Notes under the pieces: generated by a model
The model's input: the letters and a program-made list of their open reading frames with translations, nothing else
Told to the model about the DNA's origin: nothing
Databases searched by the model: none
Translations under genes and position numbers: made by a program
NCBI GenBank assembly: GCA_036562565.1
Contig: DATCJY010000039.1
Coordinates: 1-12,364, forward strand
Reading direction: 5' to 3'
Length of the DNA: 12,364 bases
Source: DATCJY01 sp036562565
GTDB lineage: Bacteria > Bacteroidota > Bacteroidia > Flavobacteriales_D > Sanyastnellaceae
Shown here: in pieces, positions 6,707-12,364 of the stretch
How the letters are laid out: each line of letters opens with the position of its first letter
How positions within the stretch are numbered: the stretch's first letter is position 1

Positions 6707-8677
6707 ATGGAGATTAAGAAAGTCGCCCTTATCGGCAATCCGAATACCGGCAAGAGCTCGTTGTTCAACCTGATGACGGGACTCAAACAGCATGTAGGGA
6801 ATTTTCCAGGTGTTACGGTGGATAAGAAAACCGGCACCATGCAGTTGAGTGCGCATCGCTCAGTGGAGGTGATTGACTTGCCCGGAACTTATAGTGTTTT
6901 CCCGCGCTCCAGAGATGAGAAGGTTGTTTCAGATATCATCACTAATCCACATAGCGAGTACTTCCCTGATGTTTTTGTGGTAGTGGTGGATGCGACCAAT
7001 TTGGAACGCAACATGCTCTTGTATTCTCAACTCCATGATATGGGGTTGCCGCTCATTGTGGCCTTGTCCATGTATGATTTGGCTCAAAAAAATGATTGGA
7101 AGATTGATAAACAGGCCTTGTCAGCAGCGCTTGGTGGAGTACCCGTTATTGCGGTAAACGGTAGAAGTGGAGAGGGGCTTGAAGAATTGAAAAGGGCCAT
7201 TCTCCATTTCAAACCGACTTCATCAAGTCTGCGCTTCAGTGAGCAAGCTGTGCGCAGTCTTCAACACGATGAGGCCTTGCAATCAGCCGATACGATTGCA
7301 CGGTATAAGCGCATCAAAGAGGTGTTGGCTCAGGCTTCCAAGAAAAATGATAAGCGTCCGGTGAACGAATTCACCACACGCCTTGATAAGGTTTTTGTAC
7401 ATCCGGTTTGGGGGTACCTCATCTTTCTCGGGGTTCTTCTGCTCATTTTTCAGTTCATAGACAGCCTTGCTGCCTTTCCTATGGATTGGATTGACCAAGG
7501 TTTTGGAGCCCTCAGCGCATGGCTGGCAGGAGTGATGCCTGAAGGTGTTTTCACGGATTTAATTACCCAAGGAATTGTTCCGGGTATTGGTGGTGTGGTC
7601 ATATTCATCCCGCAGATAGCATTGTTGTTCTTCTTCCTTTCATTGTTGGAAGAAACGGGATATATGTCTCGCGTGGTGTTCATCATGGATAAACTCGTAC
7701 GGCCGTTTGGTCTTAATGGGAAGAGTGTTGTACCGTTGATGAGCAGTGTGGCATGTGCGATACCAGGCATTATGGCTGCACGCAACATTGGCAGTTGGAA
7801 GGATAGAATCATCACCATTCTTGTGGCACCGCTCATGAGTTGTTCCGCGCGGATTCCGGTCTATTTGCTGATAATCGAGCTTGTAATTCCGGATGAAAAG
7901 ATCGGCTTCTTCAACTTGCATGCCTTGGTGCTGTTGGGATTGTATCTCCTAGGGATTGTTACGGCTTTGCTCATTTCACTGGTGATGAAATGGATTATCA
8001 AAGCCAATGAGAAGAGCTTTCTGGTCATGGAGATGCCGCTGTACAAAATGCCTCGTTGGGGGCAAGTCTTTATGACGGTTTTGGAAAAAGTAAGAGTCTT
8101 TGTGTTTGATGCGGGAAAGGTTATTTTGGCAATATCCGTTATTCTTTGGGCGCTTGCGAGCTATGGTCCCCCTGAGCGAATTGACAAGGCCATAGCAGCA
8201 ATAGAGCAACCTGCTGATGATAGTGAGGAGGCGCAGCAAGCATATGAAATGGAAGTGAATGCGGTCCGACTCGATAACTCCTACATCGGTCTTCTTGGGC
8301 AGACTATTGAGCCGGTTATTCGCCCACTGGGATATGACTGGAAAATTGGAATAGCATTGATAACATCGTTTGCCGCTCGCGAAGTGTTCGTGGGGAGCAT
8401 GGCTACCATCTACAGCACAAGCGACAATTATGAGGAGGATAAGAGCCTGCTCAATCGCATGAAGAGCGAGATGAATCCCAGAACAGGTCAACCCGTTTAC
8501 AACCTTGCCAGTGGTGTTTCCCTTTTGGTTTTTTATGCTTACGCGATGCAATGCATGGCTACCTTAGCAGTGGTAAAACGCGAAACCAAATCGTGGAAAT
8601 GGCCATTGATACAACTCGCTTATATGGGCGCATTGGCATATATCGCAGCTTGGATAGCGTACAATATCTTTAAATAA
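6707..8677 (+). CDS. feoB: Ferrous iron transporter FeoB (GTPase plus gated membrane domain)
   Basis: The 656-residue inner-membrane Fe(II) transporter starts with a G domain: G1 GNPNTGKS (10-17), G2 in PGVT (Thr37), G3 DLPG (57-60), G4 region SMYD (121-124) and a G5-like VNGRSGEG (149-156). A helical linker follows (about 170-225), then the membrane domain with two Gate repeats. The first carries SSVACAIPGIMAARN around Cys350, matching the conserved Cys-Pro gate motif. The second carries ITSFAAREVFVG (552-563), and MQCMATLAVVKRETKSWKW (614-632) is the conserved C-terminal Cys motif. About eight to ten membrane segments are visible. An acidic loop (about 487-520) separates membrane segments. 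G4 normally reads NxxD, and here the Asn is Ser121. The protein is shorter than the 773-residue E. coli FeoB and has no fused FeoA. The ATG at 6707 directly precedes the G1 strand. Confidence 0.97.
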   Translation: MEIKKVALIGNPNTGKSSLFNLMTGLKQHVGNFPGVTVDKKTGTMQLSAHRSVEVIDLPGTYSVFPRSRDEKVVSDIITNPHSEYFPDVFVVVVDATNLERNMLLYSQLHDMGLPLIVALSMYDLAQKNDWKIDKQALSAALGGVPVIAVNGRSGEGLEELKRAILHFKPTSSSLRFSEQAVRSLQHDEALQSADTIARYKRIKEVLAQASKKNDKRPVNEFTTRLDKVFVHPVWGYLIFLGVLLLIFQFIDSLAAFPMDWIDQGFGALSAWLAGVMPEGVFTDLITQGIVPGIGGVVIFIPQIALLFFFLSLLEETGYMSRVVFIMDKLVRPFGLNGKSVVPLMSSVACAIPGIMAARNIGSWKDRIITILVAPLMSCSARIPVYLLIIELVIPDEKIGFFNLHALVLLGLYLLGIVTALLISLVMKWIIKANEKSFLVMEMPLYKMPRWGQVFMTVLEKVRVFVFDAGKVILAISVILWALASYGPPERIDKAIAAIEQPADDSEEAQQAYEMEVNAVRLDNSYIGLLGQTIEPVIRPLGYDWKIGIALITSFAAREVFVGSMATIYSTSDNYEEDKSLLNRMKSEMNPRTGQPVYNLASGVSLLVFYAYAMQCMATLAVVKRETKSWKWPLIQLAYMGALAYIAAWIAYNIFK

Positions 8678-8838
8678 TGCAAGAGCTTTTGGTCATATTA
8701 TCCCTTCTTGCCGCAGTCGGGTACTTGAGTTGGTTTATCTATAAAAACTATTTCTCCAAGCAATCCAAGTGCGATGGATGTGCGGTGCACAAGTTGTATG
8801 AGGCAAGAGTGGATGCGCTGCGCAAGCGCCAGAAGTAA
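8677..8838 (+). CDS. FeoB-associated Cys-containing small membrane protein (FeoC-like position)
   Basis: This short ORF of 53 codons begins with ATG at 8677-8679, overlapping the feoB stop by one base (TAATG), the usual sign of translational coupling. The protein has one N-terminal membrane helix (about residues 4-22, LLVILSLLAAVGYLSWFIY), a KNYFSK turn, then KCDGCAVHK with a CxxC pair (Cys32, Cys35) and a basic amphipathic tail ending at Lys53. Length, topology, CxxC and position after feoB fit the FeoB-associated Cys-rich membrane protein family found in Bacteroidota and Firmicutes. These may bind iron or a cofactor and assist FeoB, but the role is not established. This member has only two Cys, fewer than many relatives. 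The last codons form part of a hairpin shared with the next gene. Confidence 0.88.
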   Translation: MQELLVILSLLAAVGYLSWFIYKNYFSKQSKCDGCAVHKLYEARVDALRKRQK

Positions 8839-8849
8839 AAACTACTTCT
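8831..8849. terminator. Hairpin spanning both stop codons between the feo operon and the thioesterase gene
   Basis: AGAAGTA (8831-8837) pairs with TACTTCT (8843-8849) around a 5-base AAAAC loop. The two convergent genes stop at 8838 and 8842, only 3 bases apart, so the stem contains parts of both stop codons. No U-tract follows on either strand, so it is at most a weak intrinsic terminator. It may instead stabilise 3' ends or block read-through of convergent transcripts. Another 5-bp GC stem (8815-8829) precedes it. Confidence 0.35.
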
Positions 8850-9243
8850 CCAACAAACTTTCAAGAATGCCTTTATATGCCTCCGGAATCGGGGTGGTCA
8901 CATTGTTTTTGAAGTCAAAGGAGACCATTACGGAATTGCCTTTTGCATGCAAAGTGTCACCACATTTTATTTCGTAACCAAGCGTGAAGCTCTTGGTGCC
9001 TACTTTCAACACCTTGATATAAATCGCGATTTTGTCCTCAAACAGCACCGGCTTGATGTAGTCAATCTCATTGTGTGCCACGAGCACTCCGTTTTCTGTC
9101 CAGTTCCATTCTTTGCCAATCAATTGACCGAAGAAGTGAATACGGGCCATCTCCAGATAGGTGAAATAGACGGTATTGTTCACATGGCCTATGGCATCAA
9201 TATCGAAAAAACGAATTTCAGGATAGTAAGGAGTGATTGTCAT
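8842..9243 (-). CDS. Acyl-CoA thioesterase, 4HBT/YbgC-like hotdog fold
   Basis: This 133-residue cytosolic protein has the FcbC/YbgC hotdog thioesterase layout. The opening strand 'YYPEIRFFDIDAIGHVNNTVYFTYLEMAR' region (6-34) holds the family's catalytic-site pattern DxDxxGHVNN with Asp14 and Asp16, followed by the long central helix. Strands ending FKNNVTTPIPEAYK complete the fold. Members hydrolyse acyl-CoA thioesters, with varied substrates (short-chain, 4-hydroxybenzoyl or fatty acyl-CoA). The substrate cannot be told from sequence alone. The start at 9243 is supported by a perfect -7 element 23 bases upstream and by normal family length. It is a single-gene unit, convergent with the feo operon and divergent from the DUF2752 gene. 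Confidence 0.92.
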   Translation of the reverse strand: MTITPYYPEIRFFDIDAIGHVNNTVYFTYLEMARIHFFGQLIGKEWNWTENGVLVAHNEIDYIKPVLFEDKIAIYIKVLKVGTKSFTLGYEIKCGDTLHAKGNSVMVSFDFKNNVTTPIPEAYKGILESLLEK

Positions 9244-9265
9244 TTTCGCTGAGTTGTATTGCGCG

Positions 9266-9296
9266 CAAATGTAACGTACATGCTATCCGTGCATTT
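9266..9296 (-). promoter_or_regulatory. Bacteroidota-type promoter for the thioesterase gene
   Basis: Read on the minus strand, TACATTTG (9273-9266) matches the Bacteroidota -7 consensus TAnnTTTG at every fixed position. An imperfect -33 element, AAATG (9296-9292), lies 18 bases before it, in place of TTTG. The -7 element ends 22 bases before the ATG, which gives a short leader. No Shine-Dalgarno is visible, common for this phylum. Confidence 0.5.
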
Positions 9297-9306
9297 TGTG
9301 AGTATG

Positions 9307-9335
9307 TTGGCATTATCAACTTTTCAGATTCTTTG
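9307..9335 (+). promoter_or_regulatory. Candidate promoter for the DUF2752 gene
   Basis: TTG (9307-9309), 18 bases, then ATTCTTTG (9328-9335) resembles the Bacteroidota -33/-7 pair (TTTG and TAnnTTTG), with mismatches in the TA. It lies 27 bases upstream of the ATG at 9363, in the 119-base divergent gap it shares with the thioesterase promoter. Confidence 0.3.
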
Positions 9336-9362
9336 TGTCTTAGTATTGCCACAGAGAAAGCG

Positions 9363-9773
9363 ATGAGCAAAAGCGGACTATATAGATTAGTTGGCATCAC
9401 GTGTGTGGTGGTTTACGGTTGGGTGGGCTACAATATGTGGCTACTGGCTAATCGAGGAGTACCTGCATCAGAGGTCTGCTTGTTGAAATCGGCCACCGGC
9501 ATTCCTTGTCCTTTTTGTGGCACCACAAGGTCCGTGATGTGTGTAGCAAAGGCTGAGTTCTTAGAAGCTGTATTGCTCAATCCGCTAGGGCTCTTAGTTG
9601 CAGGAATGGTGGTGATTGCACCTGTCTGGATATTTATTGATTATCTGCGAGGCAAGGAATCGTTTTACGTGTTGTTCAACGCTTGTGTCAAACGTCTTCA
9701 ATACCGTGGTATTCTGTTGATGATTGCAATGGTTTTGGTCATGCTGTGGTTTTATCAGTTGCTGAGGTTATAA
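9363..9773 (+). CDS. DUF2752 small integral membrane protein
   Basis: This 136-residue protein has about three membrane helices (9-29, 75-95, 114-134). Its hallmark is CLLKSATGIPCPFCGTTRS (39-57), that is CPxCGxTR preceded by an upstream Cys and a TG, the defining motif of DUF2752. It is followed by the family's NPLG (73-76). The function is unknown. The Cys pair suggests metal binding or redox activity, but that is inference. I chose the ATG at 9363: the reading frame extends upstream to a TTG at 9237, but that would overlap the start of the divergent thioesterase gene and add non-family sequence. The purine-rich AGAGAAAG just upstream may serve as a weak ribosome-binding site. It is a monocistronic unit whose TAA stop merges with an A16 tract. 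Confidence 0.88.
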   Translation: MSKSGLYRLVGITCVVVYGWVGYNMWLLANRGVPASEVCLLKSATGIPCPFCGTTRSVMCVAKAEFLEAVLLNPLGLLVAGMVVIAPVWIFIDYLRGKESFYVLFNACVKRLQYRGILLMIAMVLVMLWFYQLLRL

Positions 9774-9818
9774 AAAAAAAAAAAAAAGAAGCCGCCCGAA
9801 AAATTCCGAGCGGCTTTC
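9772..9818 (-). terminator. Shared tail-to-tail terminator with an A16 tract
   Basis: The stem AAGCCGC (9789-9795) with GCGGCTT (9810-9816) is extended past one C/A mismatch by CG/CG, with a loop of about 8 bases. On the minus strand it is followed almost at once by an uninterrupted run of 16 T (complement of A16 at 9772-9787), an exceptionally strong intrinsic terminator for the gene ending at 9857. On the plus strand the hairpin is followed by TTTCTCT, so it may also end the DUF2752 transcript, 15 bases after its stop. Confidence 0.85.
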
Positions 9819-9856
9819 TCTATGTTGAATTATAAATTGAGGTCTCGTATGTCAGC

Positions 9857-10399
9857 CTATTTTTCCATTGCCATGTAGTATGGCTGGGCTAATTCATAAA
9901 ACTTCTCACGAGCGCGGGCTGTGTATTCCATGTCCCACACCATTTCTCCGTTTTGATAGCTGCACTTGGCATACGGAATGCGGCACAAGGAGAGCAAATC
10001 ATCATCCTCGATTTTCTTGAACATGGAAACGTCAGTGAGGCATTTCAAAGCGGCATCCGTTTCAGGGAACTTCGCATCACGACAATCCATTTCGAAGCTT
10101 TTGCAGAAGAATCCTTCTTTCTCGAAAGTCACCCGGTAACGTTTACCGGCATTGAGCAGAATAGCATAGAATCCGGTTTCGCGAGCATTTACGATGTTCG
10201 TTACAGAGTCACCTTCGTAAACGTAGATTTTCACACCGGAAAGCTTTTCCGGAGCTTTTTCCTTTTTACGCTTTTTCGTGCTATTAGGGTTTTCAAACAC
10301 ACCTTCTTCTACATATCCATAGAATAGAATTTGTGGCGTTTGTGCCAATCCCCAGTAACTTACCAGTGCTAGGAATATGAGTGTAATGTACTTTTTCAT
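9857..10399 (-). CDS. Secreted protein with a carboxypeptidase-regulatory-like (CNA-B-type) beta domain
   Basis: This 180-residue protein has a clear Sec signal peptide (MKKYITLIFLALVSYWGLAQ, cleavage near 20, no lipobox Cys). After a basic linker (41-52, KKRKKEKAPEK) comes a beta-sandwich-like segment (about 53-108): SGVKIYVYEGDSVTNIV, then ETGFYAILLNAGKRYRVTFEKEGF. That alternation is typical of the CarboxypepD_reg-like domains common in Bacteroidota. The C-terminal part (109-180) is helical and I do not recognise it. Five Cys (99, 106, 120, 139, 146) suggest possible disulfides after export. Full-length relatives usually place this domain in larger OmpA or TonB-linked proteins, and here it stands alone. 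It is the last gene of the minus-strand cluster, 76 bases after the metalloenzyme gene, and ends at a strong terminator. The function is unknown. Confidence 0.82.
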   Translation of the reverse strand: MKKYITLIFLALVSYWGLAQTPQILFYGYVEEGVFENPNSTKKRKKEKAPEKLSGVKIYVYEGDSVTNIVNARETGFYAILLNAGKRYRVTFEKEGFFCKSFEMDCRDAKFPETDAALKCLTDVSMFKKIEDDDLLSLCRIPYAKCSYQNGEMVWDMEYTARAREKFYELAQPYYMAMEK

Positions 10400-10475
10400 C
10401 GCTTATAATAGGGATTTTAAACCGACTACTTTTACAGGTGTTGCGGAAGGAAAGTTTCGTTTTTGGCGAAAAAAA

Positions 10476-11510
10476 TTATTCGTGTTCGCGCACTTTGAGC
10501 GGGATGGACGGAATAGGTATTGAGTCTGAAGGAGTTTCTTGCATGTAAGGGATGCCAAAAAGTTTATTGAGATCCGGTTGGCCGGCATCTACCCAAGCTG
10601 TATACCAAAAACAGCCGATGGAATACACGGCAGATTTCATGCGTCTTTCTACTTGTCCATCAAGCATATCGCTATAAGCCTTGCTATACTCTTCAGCATA
10701 TACGCGCATATTGGCTTGTCCACGGGACTCAAAGCTGTATTTCTTCTCTTCTCCAAAGGTCTGAGTGAGTTTCTTTTCGAAGTTCAATACGCTGTCAACA
10801 CACGCAAAGCTTTCTTCCACACGATCCCAGATATAATTGAGTGGTGAATTGATGTATTGTGCACGCCCTACGAAGAAGTCATAATCTTGTGAATAAAGCT
10901 CTACCAATCTGCTTTCCCAAAAGCCGTGAATGCCGCGTTGACCGGTGAGTTGTCCGTTGTAATTGCTTGTTGTATGAAGCGGAACGTGTGCATCGCCAAT
11001 GTAATGCCCCAATTCAGTTGAAAGCCTTAAGATGCGTTGTTTGTCTTGTCCTTTAAATGCGTTGGTGAGTCGCTGCAGCATGTTGTATACATGCCATGGT
11101 ACAATGCCATTGGCCCTGAGCGTGTCTTCACTGAATTTGGCGACCGCATCGGTCCATCTGCGAGGCACGTTGTCAAAAGGATTGGGATATTCCGGAGTGA
11201 TATAGCGGTCCATATCAATGAAATGGCATTCTGCTTCACCCACCACACCATACCTGCGCTTGTCGGGATCTACAGAGTGGTCGATGATATATTCCATGTT
11301 GGCTTTGTAGAAACCGAACATTTCAGGCGGCAAGGTGTAAACGGCCAATTCATTGATGCGTTTATGCCCAAAGAATCCCCAAGCAGGTGCATCGAGAGCA
11401 CATTGGTGTGTTGTTGTGGTGGGAGTCTTGGTGAAAGAAGTCAAGAACAGCATGCCTAATATGATAACTGTGATGCCGACTGCGCAATATGTGGGCTTCC
11501 TCCAGTTCAT
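10476..11510 (-). CDS. Zinc-dependent phospholipase C / S1-P1 nuclease family protein, exported
   Basis: This 344-residue protein has an N-terminal hydrophobic segment (about 10-27) and a metalloenzyme domain. The family's trinuclear zinc ligands can be traced by spacing: Trp44 and His49 (WGFFGH), an Asp at 77-83, His96, then His169-x3-Asp173-x5-His179 (GHYIGDAHVPLH) and His195-x3-Glu199 (GIHGFWE). Glu at the last position is as in B. cereus phospholipase C, while S1/P1 nucleases have Asp there. In both families the ligand Trp is the mature N-terminus. Here it follows APA, a plausible signal-peptidase site, which would make a long 43-residue leader. The C-terminus is a Pro/Ser-rich tail (about 325-340). 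The substrate (phospholipid or nucleic acid) cannot be told from sequence. The start ATG overlaps the comB stop by 4 bases (ATGA), which sets the start and implies coupling. Confidence 0.88.
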   Translation of the reverse strand: MNWRKPTYCAVGITVIILGMLFLTSFTKTPTTTTHQCALDAPAWGFFGHKRINELAVYTLPPEMFGFYKANMEYIIDHSVDPDKRRYGVVGEAECHFIDMDRYITPEYPNPFDNVPRRWTDAVAKFSEDTLRANGIVPWHVYNMLQRLTNAFKGQDKQRILRLSTELGHYIGDAHVPLHTTSNYNGQLTGQRGIHGFWESRLVELYSQDYDFFVGRAQYINSPLNYIWDRVEESFACVDSVLNFEKKLTQTFGEEKKYSFESRGQANMRVYAEEYSKAYSDMLDGQVERRMKSAVYSIGCFWYTAWVDAGQPDLNKLFGIPYMQETPSDSIPIPSIPLKVREHE

Positions 11511-12289
11511 TTTTCGACACGAATTGCAGAGACAGTTGATACTTCCGTAGAAGGTTCGTAAGCGAGTTTCACCAATGCATCATCTTTTAAGATAGGAATG
11601 CACGGAACGGTATTGAGAGTGAGGCAATACTTTACGTCTTTTTGAATGTTGAGCTTTATCAACCTTCTTCGATGAGACGAGGCGCGCAAGAAACTCCACA
11701 AATGTTCTTTTGCCGAGCGATAAATGAATTTTGCAGCAACCGTACTGTCTTCATCGCTGCGAAACTTGCGTGTTTCAAGCAATGTGTCAGCAATGGCGCC
11801 ACCGCAAATGGTGTCTTCGAGATTTACCTTGTCTTTCCACCCTGAGGCGAGGATGAGCGTGTTCTTATTTTGCTCAATGAGCCATTGGCATAAGATATCG
11901 ATGTTGTTCAAACAACCGATTACAACGGTCTTATCCTTTTTTGAGATGTTAATGGCCTTGGTTCCGTTGGTGGTAGTAAGCACCACGGTTTTACCTTTCA
12001 TTTCCGGATTCATGTAGGCATAAGGAGAGTTGCCAAATTCAAAACCTTCCACCACCTTTCCTTCGCGCTCAGCGCCTACGATATAACCTTTGTTTTTATA
12101 GTCAATCGCTTCTTCGATGGATGAGACAGGAATAATCTTTTCTACACCATAGTGTAGTGCGGTTGTAATTGCACTGGTGGCGCGAAGCACATCAATGACA
12201 ACAACAATTTCAAATTTCTCCTGATACAAATGGTATTGGCCAGGTGTGTAGCAAACTTCTACAAGCTTTCTTTCAGAGGGCTGAAGCAT
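11507..12289 (-). CDS. comB: 2-phosphosulfolactate phosphatase family protein (ComB-like)
   Basis: This 260-residue cytosolic enzyme has the conserved ComB blocks in order: VIDVLRATSA (31-40), GFEFGNSP (82-89), TTTNGTKA (105-112), ASGWKD (148-153), EDTICGG (158-164), SSH (204-206) and DVKYCLTLNTVPCIPIL (218-234). ComB is a Mg-dependent acid phosphatase that removes phosphate from 2-phosphosulfolactate, giving sulfolactate, in archaeal coenzyme M synthesis. Bacterial homologues occur in sulfolactate formation and in many Bacteroidota where the role is not settled. No other sulfonate gene is in the window, so the substrate here is inferred from family only. It is the first gene seen of a minus-strand cluster, with the phospholipase-like gene overlapping its stop. 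The ATG at 12289 gives normal length. Its promoter is probably within or beyond the last 75 bases of the window. Confidence 0.92.
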   Translation of the reverse strand: MLQPSERKLVEVCYTPGQYHLYQEKFEIVVVIDVLRATSAITTALHYGVEKIIPVSSIEEAIDYKNKGYIVGAEREGKVVEGFEFGNSPYAYMNPEMKGKTVVLTTTNGTKAINISKKDKTVVIGCLNNIDILCQWLIEQNKNTLILASGWKDKVNLEDTICGGAIADTLLETRKFRSDEDSTVAAKFIYRSAKEHLWSFLRASSHRRRLIKLNIQKDVKYCLTLNTVPCIPILKDDALVKLAYEPSTEVSTVSAIRVEK

Positions 12290-12364
12290 CAGTTTTCATT
12301 TAATTCTTAAGCGCAGCGAATATGGAACAGGTTTGTCAATTTTATTGCTTTTTTTCCTGAGGTG

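Noticed and set aside
6365..6856. Minus-strand open frame of 163 codons across the feoA region
   Set aside because: It lies antisense to feoA and the start of feoB, both unmistakable, and its translation has no recognisable motif.
7976..8551. Minus-strand open frame of 191 codons inside feoB
   Set aside because: It is antisense to the FeoB membrane domain. The translation is His/Cys-rich in the way expected of a reversed hydrophobic gene, and matches no family.
8815..8829. GC-rich GCGCT/AGCGC stem near the end of the small Feo protein gene
   Set aside because: It is only 5 bp, lies inside coding sequence, and is explained by the codons for Ala-Leu-Arg-Lys-Arg.
9237..9362. Longer DUF2752 start at TTG 9237
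   Set aside because: It would overlap the divergent thioesterase start, run through that gene's promoter, and add 42 residues not typical of the family.
12273..12299. Eight-codon leader ORF (MKTDASAL) overlapping the comB start on the minus strand
   Set aside because: It is too short, with no attenuator-like structure or codon run, so it is probably chance.

Overview
The window looks like chromosomal DNA of a member of the Bacteroidota. The evidence is a Bacteroidota-style TamB, a FeoB with this phylum's gate motifs followed by a tiny Cys-containing membrane protein, a DUF2752 protein, a carboxypeptidase-regulatory-like secreted protein, few Shine-Dalgarno sequences, and a TAnnTTTG-type -7 promoter element. 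I cannot name a genus. All genes look intact. I see no mobile element, CRISPR array, tRNA or rRNA. Most of the window is ordinary housekeeping and accessory content, and I did not find a clearly new multi-gene system.

Layout, left to right. (1) 1-1734: a bidirectional-looking terminator, then an ABC-F ATPase on the minus strand. (2) 1846-6261: a very large TamB-family envelope protein, also minus, upstream of the ABC-F gene and possibly co-transcribed with it. (3) 6262-6465: a divergent regulatory region carrying an inverted repeat next to a promoter-like element. (4) 6466-8838: a plus-strand ferrous-iron uptake operon, feoA, feoB and a 53-residue Cys-containing membrane protein whose ATG overlaps the feoB stop. 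(5) 8842-9243: a minus-strand hotdog-fold thioesterase ending 3 bases from the feo operon, with a small hairpin spanning both stop codons. (6) 9363-9773: a plus-strand DUF2752 membrane protein. (7) 9789-9816: a terminator shared tail to tail with the next unit. (8) 9857-12289: a minus-strand cluster read in the order comB-like phosphosulfolactate phosphatase, Zn-phospholipase C/S1-P1 nuclease family protein (4-base start/stop overlap), then a small secreted carboxypeptidase-regulatory-like protein.

Functionally, feoA, feoB and the small protein form one Fe(II) import unit. Its likely control site is the TACCT-n6-AGGTA inverted repeat upstream of feoA. The ComB-like enzyme and the exported metalloenzyme are translationally coupled for no obvious biochemical reason, which makes that pair worth checking. 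The most interesting protein-level signals are an ABC-F protein in which both halves of one composite ATP site are degenerate, and a FeoB whose G4 guanine-recognition Asn is replaced by Ser.
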